Source: JBFXAM01 sp050184295 (GTDB lineage Bacteria > Planctomycetota > Phycisphaerae > UBA1845 > Fen-1342). Taken from it: a DNA stretch of 51,236 nucleotides. This document shows, in pieces, positions 25,630-31,988 of the stretch; the first letter of the stretch is position 1, and each line of letters opens with the position of its first letter. The notes beneath the pieces are model-generated. The model was not told the DNA's origin, ran no database searches, and saw nothing but the letters and a program-made list of their open reading frames with translations. A program made the position numbers and the translations under genes. The stretch spans positions 1-51,236 of the forward strand of contig JBFXAM010000022.1 in the NCBI GenBank assembly GCA_050184295.1, written 5' to 3'.

Positions 25630-28551
25630 TCATGGCCGGGTCAGCGGGGAAACAGGGGGGTGTCCCGGTTCGGCGGGCCGCGTCGCGGCGGCGTCGGCGG
25701 CGGACGGGCTTACGTCGAGGACGCGCGTCAGCCGCGCGCGCGCCTCGCGGGCGAGCGGGTGCTCCGGCCCGAGCGTCGACTCCAACGCGGCCAATGCGGC
25801 GCGCAGTTCACGCGCCGCGTCGTCCCAGCGCTCCTGTTTCGCCAGGCAATCGCCGAGGTCGCTGCGAAAGCGGGCCAGCAGCCAATGTTGCGGGCCCAGC
25901 GTGCCCTCCGTCGCGGCGACCGCGTCTCGAAAGCGCGGCTCCGCGTCCTGCGGTCGTTCGCGCGCCATCAGGATGCAGCCGAGCAGGTGCGCGCTTCGCG
26001 CGGTCTGCGAGTGACGTGGGCCGAACAGGCGCGAGCGCCGTTCGAGCGTACGGGAGGCGATCTCGTCGGCCGCCTGCCATTGGCCGCGCGCCAGCGGCAG
26101 CAAGGCCATGCTGTTCCACAGCGCGACGGCCATGTCAGAGGGCTCGCCGGCGACGCCGGCGGTCGCGTTGCGGATGACGGCGTCGGCCGCATCGAGGTCG
26201 CCGGCTTCGATCAGCACATTCGCCAGATCGCCGGCGGTGGCGAGCGTCTCAAGATGCGACCGGCCGGCCCGCTGCTCGAGCGCCGTGAGCGTCGATCGGA
26301 GCAGCGTCGCGGCGGCGGTGGACTGACCGCGTTCGCCCAGAACGCGGCCAAGCTGATGCTCCACCTCAAGCGTGCGCGGATGGTCTGCCGGCAGGCGAGC
26401 GCGGCACAGCTCGCGGGCTTCGTTGAACCGCGCTTGCGACTGGTCGAGCCGGCCGCGCGTTCCCGCGATCATCCCAAGGTATCGGAGCGTCTCGATGCGG
26501 TAGATGTGCCCCACCGGCAGGAACCGGGTTTGGAGATCGAGGGACTCGTCCAGAATCGCCTGCGCCGCGTCCGTCTGTTTGCGGTTCACCAGCAGCCGCG
26601 CGTAGCCGTTCAACGCGCCGACCACGCTGTCGGGGTGGTCGTCGAGGACCGCGTCGCGGGCGGCGAGCGTGCGCTGATAGAGCGCGTCCGCGTCATCGAA
26701 CTTTCCCTCGTCGTGCAGCGCTTCCGCCAGGCCGGCGGCGGCGCAGAACGCCAGCGCGGGATCGGCGGCGGTCAACGGCGCGCCGTGGTCGAGCACCTCG
26801 CGCCACAGCTGTGCGGCGCGCCCGGCGCGGCCGGCGGCACGCAAAACCGTCGCGAGGTTGTGCTGGGTATTCAGCGTGTCGCGGTGTTCATCGCCCATTT
26901 CGCGCCGCCGCAGTTCGAGCGCGACCGAAAGCTGGCGCTCCGCGTCTGCGTGCCGGCCGAGCCCGAGGTACGAGAGTCCGAGCATGTCCCGGACCGCGGC
27001 TTCCACGAGCGGGTCGTGGCGCGGGCCGGATTCGAGCGCCTCGGCGGCCCAGTCGAGCATTTCGGCGACGGTCATCTCGGGATCGCCGGCGAGCGGATTG
27101 GCGCCGCTCAGCGCCGTGCGTAGGAACGCCACGACCGTCTCCGCCTGGCGCCGGGCGCGCTCGGCATCCTCGCGGGCGGCGGTTGCGGTCGCCAGACGCT
27201 TCTCCGCGAGCTGCTCCGCGCCGCGCGCCCGGTCGCGCTGGTCGCGAACGCGGAGCGACTGAACCGTCATCGCAGCGGCGAAGATCGCGATCAGGGCGGC
27301 GAACGCGCCCGCGACTACGACCGCGGCGCGATAACGCCGCAAGGCCTTGCGCAGCATGTATAACCCGCTGTCGCGGCGCGCTTCGATCGGCTCGCCGGTC
27401 AGATAGTGCCGCAGGTCGCGGGCCAGCTCGCCGGCGGACTGATAGCGCCGCTCGCGCTCCTTGGCGAGCGCCTTCAAGACAATGGTCTCCAGCTCGCCGT
27501 CGATCGGGCACTGCACTGATCGGCCACGCCCCGACACGCGCCCCGATATTCCGCTCTCGCTCCGCCAGCGACGCGACGGCGGCGTGGGCGCCGTCTCGGC
27601 GATGTGCCGCAGCACGTCCGCCATCGGGCCTGTCACCGGATAAGGGAATTCTCCGGTCAGCGTCTCGTACAGCACGACGCCGAGCGAATACACGTCGCTG
27701 CGCGTGTCCATTTCGTCCGGGTTGCCGCGGGTCTGCTCCGGAGACATGTAGGGAACCGTTCCCAGCAGTTGCTGCGACATCGTCGCCAGCGTGTCGTCCG
27801 TGCCGCCCATCCGCTTGGCCAGCCCGAAATCGAGCACGCGCGGCTGCCCCTCCGCGTCGACCAGGATGTTGCTCGGCTTCAGATCGCGGTGAATCACGCC
27901 GCGCTGATGGGCATGCTGCACGGCCTCGCAGACCGCGGCGAATGAGACCAGCGCCGCCTCGAGCGGCAGCCTCTGCTCGCGCACGTGCACCGTCAGCGGC
28001 GCACCGCGGATGTAATCCATCACGAGATACTGCCGGCCGTCCGCGGTCGTGCCCGAATGAAATACCGACACGATGTTGGGATGCCGCAGCTGCGCGGCCA
28101 ACTCGATCTCGCGCTCGAACCGCCGCCGCAGCGCGACCGATGCGAGCGGCCCCTCCAGCAGCACCTTGATCGCAACTTTGCGCTTCGTCTCCTCCTGCAA
28201 AGCCTGGTAGACCACGCCCTGCCCGCCGTGACTGATGACGCGGAGGACGCGGTAGCCCGGAATGGTCGGGGCGACCGGCGCGTCTTCCGCAGAGCGGGCC
28301 GCGGAGCGGTCGACATTGGAGATCGTCAGTTCGTTTGGCAACGCGACGGACACGTCGCCCGGTGAGTCGAGCGGCCTCGCGTTCGCGTGCTGCGCAACCC
28401 GACCGGCGACTTGCAGGTTGTCACGCACCTCGGCCAGCCGCTGCCGGCACGCCGCACAGGTCGCCAGGTGGTCGACAATGGCGTCGCGCTCCGCGGCGGA
28501 AAGCTGCCCGCGGGCGCAGAGTTCGAGTTGCTCCAGCGCGGCACACGTCAT
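25630..28551 (-). CDS. Zinc-finger Ser/Thr protein kinase with TPR domain
   Basis: A 973-residue membrane protein. Residues 1-45 hold an anti-sigma-type zinc finger (C3...HLATCAAC with H28, C32, C35). Residues about 100-390 are a Hanks-type kinase: glycine loop ISHGGQGVVY, VAIK lysine K129, HRDLKPSN (D223), DFG (D241) and SPEQ activation segment end. A transmembrane helix follows (about 409-429, VVVAGAFAALIAIFAAA), then a coiled segment and about ten TPR-like units to the C-terminus. The kinase is cytosolic and the TPR part is predicted outside. Domain order and the ECF sigma gene just upstream match a planctomycete arrangement in which the kinase is thought to act with, or on, the sigma factor. 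Confidence 0.9.
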   Translation of the reverse strand: MTCAALEQLELCARGQLSAAERDAIVDHLATCAACRQRLAEVRDNLQVAGRVAQHANARPLDSPGDVSVALPNELTISNVDRSAARSAEDAPVAPTIPGYRVLRVISHGGQGVVYQALQEETKRKVAIKVLLEGPLASVALRRRFEREIELAAQLRHPNIVSVFHSGTTADGRQYLVMDYIRGAPLTVHVREQRLPLEAALVSFAAVCEAVQHAHQRGVIHRDLKPSNILVDAEGQPRVLDFGLAKRMGGTDDTLATMSQQLLGTVPYMSPEQTRGNPDEMDTRSDVYSLGVVLYETLTGEFPYPVTGPMADVLRHIAETAPTPPSRRWRSESGISGRVSGRGRSVQCPIDGELETIVLKALAKERERRYQSAGELARDLRHYLTGEPIEARRDSGLYMLRKALRRYRAAVVVAGAFAALIAIFAAAMTVQSLRVRDQRDRARGAEQLAEKRLATATAAREDAERARRQAETVVAFLRTALSGANPLAGDPEMTVAEMLDWAAEALESGPRHDPLVEAAVRDMLGLSYLGLGRHADAERQLSVALELRRREMGDEHRDTLNTQHNLATVLRAAGRAGRAAQLWREVLDHGAPLTAADPALAFCAAAGLAEALHDEGKFDDADALYQRTLAARDAVLDDHPDSVVGALNGYARLLVNRKQTDAAQAILDESLDLQTRFLPVGHIYRIETLRYLGMIAGTRGRLDQSQARFNEARELCRARLPADHPRTLEVEHQLGRVLGERGQSTAAATLLRSTLTALEQRAGRSHLETLATAGDLANVLIEAGDLDAADAVIRNATAGVAGEPSDMAVALWNSMALLPLARGQWQAADEIASRTLERRSRLFGPRHSQTARSAHLLGCILMARERPQDAEPRFRDAVAATEGTLGPQHWLLARFRSDLGDCLAKQERWDDAARELRAALAALESTLGPEHPLAREARARLTRVLDVSPSAADAAATRPAEPGHPPVSPLTRP

Positions 28552-28660
28552 GAGATGCGGCCCTTGTGCTGGCGCATCTTATGCCAAGGGGAACTTCTCG
28601 CGCGCGGCAATTTTTTTGTCGCTGCCGCGTAAGACGCCTGACCGAGCGACCAAGACCAGC

Positions 28661-28780
28661 AGGTAGTGGGTCAGTTTCGTGGAAAAGCGAATCGGAAAGG
28701 ATGGTACGGGCCGCTCGCCCGTGTCTGCCGCATGAACGGGCGAGACGGCCGTGCCACACGGATGAACCTGACCCACTACC
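28661..28780. mobile_element. MITE-like palindromic element, copy 2
   Basis: A 120-bp element with perfect 13-bp terminal inverted repeats, GGTAGTGGGTCAG (28662-28674) and CTGACCCACTACC (28768-28780). A 7-bp direct repeat GACCAGC flanks it (28654-28660 and 28781-28787). The interior has one plus and one minus copy of the CGGGCnGCTCGCCCG-type palindrome, against four units in the copy at 233-425. It shares GTGGGTCAGTTTCGT and GAACCTGA with that copy. No ORF is supported. The 7-bp duplications at both sites indicate transposition. Confidence 0.8.
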
Positions 28781-28840
28781 GACCAGCGGAGGCCGGCGTC
28801 GGCCGCTGCGGAACCGCGTACACCAGACAAGGAGACCCTC

Positions 28841-28891
28841 ATGCTTCCGATCCTCTTCCCGATTTTCCTGCGCCTGATCTTCGGGTGGTAG
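28841..28891 (+). CDS. Putative 16-residue hydrophobic peptide
   Basis: ATG 28841 is preceded by AAGGAG with 6-nt spacing, one of the best ribosome binding sites in the window, and the frame reads MLPILFPIFLRLIFGW before TAG. The peptide is almost entirely hydrophobic with a single Arg and would insert in or lie on the membrane. It stands alone on the plus strand between two minus-strand genes, so it cannot be a leader of either. It could be a small membrane peptide or a type I toxin-like ORF. No antisense RNA promoter was identified. Confidence 0.35.
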   Translation: MLPILFPIFLRLIFGW

Positions 28892-29101
28892 CGCAGACCC
28901 GGGACGTCGCGGCGGTGCGAACCGCCGCCGCGACGCTCGTCCCCCATCGCGCCCCGCTCAAAGCCCGGCGTGTCCCTGCGGATTGCCCGGCTCACCTCCC
29001 GCGTGGCAATCATCCTTCCGCGCCGACCGTTGCATGAGTTGTGCGTGCGTTCGCGCTCGGCGCCGCGGCCGGCACCGCCGCACCGTTCAGGCGGGGAACC
29101 G

Positions 29102-29701
29102 TCACCCGCCCGGAGCGGGATCTTCGAACTCGCGCACGAGTTCACCCAGTCTCTTGAGCACGCGGTGCTTCGCGACGTACACCGCGTCGCGCGTCATGCC
29201 CAGCTCGGCGGCGGCCTCGTCCGGCGAGCGCCCCGCGCGAACCACCAGCTCGAACACGCGGAATGTGTGAGCCGCGACTTCGCCCCGCAATTGCGTCAGC
29301 GCGGCGTCCAATGCGGCCTGCTCCCAGTCGGCGTCCCACGCGGCCTGTGCCTCGGACTCGTCCGGAACGCGGTCGAGGAAGCTCGCGTGCGCCGCTTCGA
29401 CGACGTGCTCGCGCCGGCGAGCGCGGCTGCGTTGCGCGTTGGCGGCCTGTCGATACGCGATGCCGAACAGCCAACTGCTCAGCCGCCCGGCGTTGCGGTC
29501 GTAACGCCCGGCGCGATACGCCTCGGCAAACGCCAGCAGCGTTTCCTGCACGACGTCGTCGATCTCCTCTTGCGTGAGACCGAACCGCCGAACGAACGAA
29601 GCGAGCGGGCGGCGAAAGCGCTGCGCGAAGCGCTGCCACATCTCCTGATCGCGGAAGTCGTGCAGGCGCTCGAGAATCGTCGACGTTGTCAGCCAATCCA
29701 C
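29102..29701 (-). CDS. ECF-family RNA polymerase sigma factor
   Basis: A 199-residue protein. The start chosen is GTG 29701 with AAGGG upstream, because it places TSTILERLHDFRDQEMWQRFAQRF, the usual planctomycete ECF beginning, near the N-terminus. The frame is open to 29767. Sigma region 2 is at about residues 20-90 (EEIDDVVQETLLAFAEAYRAGRYD, SWLFGIAYRQAANAQR). Region 4 HTH is at about 145-190 (GRSPDEAAAELGMTRDAVYVAKHRVLKRL). There is no classical anti-sigma gene beside it. The kinase with an N-terminal zinc finger downstream on the same strand is the likely partner controlling it. Confidence 0.9.
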   Translation of the reverse strand: MDWLTTSTILERLHDFRDQEMWQRFAQRFRRPLASFVRRFGLTQEEIDDVVQETLLAFAEAYRAGRYDRNAGRLSSWLFGIAYRQAANAQRSRARRREHVVEAAHASFLDRVPDESEAQAAWDADWEQAALDAALTQLRGEVAAHTFRVFELVVRAGRSPDEAAAELGMTRDAVYVAKHRVLKRLGELVREFEDPAPGG

Positions 29702-29862
29702 GCGAGACACCCTTGTTCGGCCGGCCGCGTCGTCCAAGCGGCGGCGGCACGCTCGTGTCCGACGCACCGCGTCGCCGGCGCGCGCGACGTGCCGCGATTG
29801 TCACCGCAGCCACACGTCGCGGGCAAGGACCGGGCCGGTGTTTCGTCCCGCATTCGCGCGCG

Positions 29863-30090
29863 TCATGGTCCGACCGGCAGCGCGACAAACGGATCGATGT
29901 CGAAGTTGTTCACAACGCCGTCCAGGTTGATGTCCGCGGCGCACAAGAAATCGCAGTCGTACACCTGCGACCAGCCGGCCTCGCCGCCCACCAGCGCCAG
30001 CACGAACGCGTCGATGTCGAAGTTGCTCACAACCCCGTCGCAGTTCGCGTCGCCGCGCGGGACAACCAGGTTCAACCCGTCGGCGTCGGC
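29863..30090 (-). pseudogene. Orphan dockerin-like module (C-terminal gene fragment)
   Basis: The minus-strand frame ending at TGA 29863-29865 encodes two dockerin-like loops, DANCDGVVSNFDIDAF and DINLDGVVNNFDIDPF, the same paired module that ends the proteins at 11829-13187 and 21987-23804. Upstream (higher coordinates) the frame gives only Arg-rich sequence and then overlaps the GNAT gene on the opposite strand, with no signal peptide or ribosome binding site. It is therefore the surviving 3' end of a lost exported-protein gene, or a free dockerin cassette. Confidence 0.6.
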
Positions 30091-30300
30091 GCGCCGGACA
30101 GCCGCCCGCAACGGGTAAGTTCTGGCGCTCGACGCGCCTCCCGGCCGCGCGATGCAACAGGGCCTCCGCGAACGCCGACCCAGCCCGCGCTCCGGACGAA
30201 CCGAATCACCCGCCGCCCGTACGATGCACCATGGACGTGCCCGCGCCCCGCGGAGCGATGCGCGGCGGCGCTTCGGCCGTTCGCGCCACGGGAGCATCGC

Positions 30301-30831
30301 ATGAACACGCCGGCATGGACGCTGCGCCGCCTGGTCACCGTCGACGAAGCGCTGCTCGAGCAACTCGTCGACGTGCTCGCCGATTGCGTCGAAGGCGGCG
30401 CGTCGGTCGGCTTCATGAGCCCGTTGACGCGCGACCGCGCCCGCGCGTTCTGGCGCCGCGTCGCCGCCGGCGTCGCCGCCGGCTCACGCGTGCTGCTCGT
30501 CGCGGAGGACGCGTTCGGCGTCTGCGGCACGGTGCAGTTGGTGCTCGACCTGCCCGAGAACCAGCCGCACCGCGCCGATCTCGTCAAGATGCTCGTCCAC
30601 CGTCGCGCCCGCCGACAGGGACTCGGCGCCGCGTTGGTGCGCGCCGCGGAGGCCGCCGCCCGCGAGGCCGGCCGAACCCTGCTCGTCCTCGACGCGGTGA
30701 CGGACGGCGACGCCGCGCGCCTCTACGCGCGCCTGGGGTGGGTCCGCGTCGGTGACATCCCCGGTTATGCGCTGTTCCCCGACGGACGGCTGTGCGGAAC
30801 CACCGTGTACCTGCGCCAACTCGGTGACTGA
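30301..30831 (+). CDS. GNAT-family N-acetyltransferase
   Basis: A 176-residue protein of standard GNAT length. ATG 30301 has GGGAG at 7-nt spacing. The acetyl-CoA pyrophosphate-binding motif A is VHRRARRQGLGAALV (R105-Q-G-L-G-A110), preceded by the beta4 strand ADLVKMLV. The later strand TLLVLDAVTDGDAARLYARLGWVRVGDIPGYALFPDG carries the usual C-terminal Tyr region. The first ~60 residues (MNTPAWTLRRLVTVDEALLEQLVDVLADCVEGGASVGFMSPLTRDRARAFW) resemble acetyltransferases annotated near antibiotic-modifying enzymes, but the acceptor cannot be inferred. The neighbouring minus-strand dockerin fragment is unrelated. Confidence 0.85.
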   Translation: MNTPAWTLRRLVTVDEALLEQLVDVLADCVEGGASVGFMSPLTRDRARAFWRRVAAGVAAGSRVLLVAEDAFGVCGTVQLVLDLPENQPHRADLVKMLVHRRARRQGLGAALVRAAEAAAREAGRTLLVLDAVTDGDAARLYARLGWVRVGDIPGYALFPDGRLCGTTVYLRQLGD

Positions 30832-30940
30832 CGCGCGCCACGCCCCGCGGCCTGCGGCATGGCAACCGCTCGCCCGCCGCGAATCCGGCCCGCCGATGGG
30901 TGCGGCGGGTTCGGATGAATGCCGCGCTCGGCCGACAGCG

Positions 30941-31175
30941 CGCACTTCTGCATTCTGCACTCCGCACTGTGCATTCCGCAGTCCGCACTCCGCGGTGTGA
31001 ACCTGGAGGCGGCCTTCGGCGTCCGGCCTTCGGCCCGCGACTTCCGCCCGCTTCCCTTGGCTTTCGGCGTTCGGACTTCGGCCTTCGGCGACTGGACTTC
31101 GGCCCTAGGCCCGCAACTTCCGCCCGCTTCCTTGAGCTTTCGGCGTCCGGCCTTCGGCTCTCGGCCTTCGACCTT
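30941..31175. repeat. Degenerate direct-repeat tract
   Basis: Two blocks of short direct repeats. At 30950-30994 the unit is about GCATTCnGCActCCGCACT. At 31010-31175 the phrases ACTTCCGCCCGCTTCC, CTTTCGGCGT and CCGGCCTTCGGC recur, including a ~35-bp phrase at 31041-31077 and again at 31118-31149. No reading frame across it is convincing. It fills the gap between the GNAT gene and the small gene at 31190. Confidence 0.6.
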
Positions 31176-31189
31176 ATGATAAGCCGCCA

Positions 31190-31609
31190 ATGTCCACGGA
31201 CGCCGAGTTTCTCGCCGACTTCGAAGCCCTGCGCGTCCCGCTGGAGCGCTGGCATCACCGCGACCACGTGAAACTCGCGTATCTCTACCTCCGCGCCGGC
31301 TCGTTCGAAGACGCCGCCCGCCGCATCACCGCCGGCATCCGCGCGCACAACGCCGCCCGCGGCATCGTCGACACGCCCACCAGCGGGTATCACGAAACGA
31401 TGACCATCGCGTGGCTGACGCTCATCGCCGCCATGCTTGCGGAATACGGCCCCGAGCCCACCGCCGACGCCTTCTGCGACGCCCACCCCGAGCTGCTGGA
31501 AAAGAAAACGCTGCGGCTGTTCTACTCGCGCGAGCGGTTCATGTCGGCGCACGCGAAGTGCGAGTTCGTCGAGCCGGACCTCGCGCCGCTGCCGCGCCCG
31601 CGCCGTTGA
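31190..31609 (+). CDS. Small conserved protein of unknown function
   Basis: A 139-residue helical protein. Seen motifs are FLADFEALRVPLERWHHRDHVKLAYLYLRAG near the N-terminus and TPTSGYHETMTIAWLTLIAAMLAEYG in the middle, then LLEKKTLRLFYSRERFMSAHAKCEFVEPDL. The WxHxxH and GYHET elements recur in an uncharacterised bacterial family, and the clustered His and Glu residues could form a metal site. No signal peptide or membrane helix is seen. The last ~18 codons are duplicated just past the stop codon (31618-31675). Confidence 0.65.
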   Translation: MSTDAEFLADFEALRVPLERWHHRDHVKLAYLYLRAGSFEDAARRITAGIRAHNAARGIVDTPTSGYHETMTIAWLTLIAAMLAEYGPEPTADAFCDAHPELLEKKTLRLFYSRERFMSAHAKCEFVEPDLAPLPRPRR

Positions 31610-31988
31610 ATTCGGCGGACGCCAAGGCCAGGTTCGTCGAGCCGGCCCCGACGCCGCTGCGGCGCCGGCGCGGCGCGCATAGGATGCAGGGCGGGCCGGC
31701 GGATGAAACTCGGCTCCATGCCGTGTGATCAGCGGAAACGCCGATCCTATATCCCTGGCTCCCGTCTGCCCGTTCGTCGCGAACGTCGCGCGTGCGGCGC
31801 GGCGCTGCGCCGCGCTCGCGATGGGGGCCGCCGGCGGATCGGGGCTGCTCGCGGATCGGGCCCGCCGCTTGGCGACGCGGGCTCGGTTGAGCCGCACTTC
31901 GCCGGCGGCAGGCCGAAGGCCTGAGCGTGAGTCGCCGGGTGTGAAGCGCAGCGCCACGCCCCGGGGACAGACCGAGCCCGCGATGGCC
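31610..31988. other. Convergent intergenic region with a duplicated gene end
   Basis: 379 bp. Its first ~65 bp (31618-31675) repeat the 3' end of the gene just upstream: AAGGCCAGGTTCGTCGAGCC against AAGTGCGAGTTCGTCGAGCC, and the following CCGCTG...CGC phrases. The rest is GC-rich with no supported gene. It ends at the stop codon of the restriction-modification gene. Confidence 0.5.

Larger units (their letters stand above)
28552..29101. other. Region between sigma factor and kinase genes
   Basis: 550 bp separating two genes of the same orientation. It contains a complete MITE-like element (28661-28780, flanked by the direct repeat GACCAGC at 28654-28660 and 28781-28787) and a tiny plus-strand ORF with a strong ribosome binding site (28841-28891). 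The gap is wide for a sigma/kinase pair, so the kinase may have its own promoter. Confidence 0.5.
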
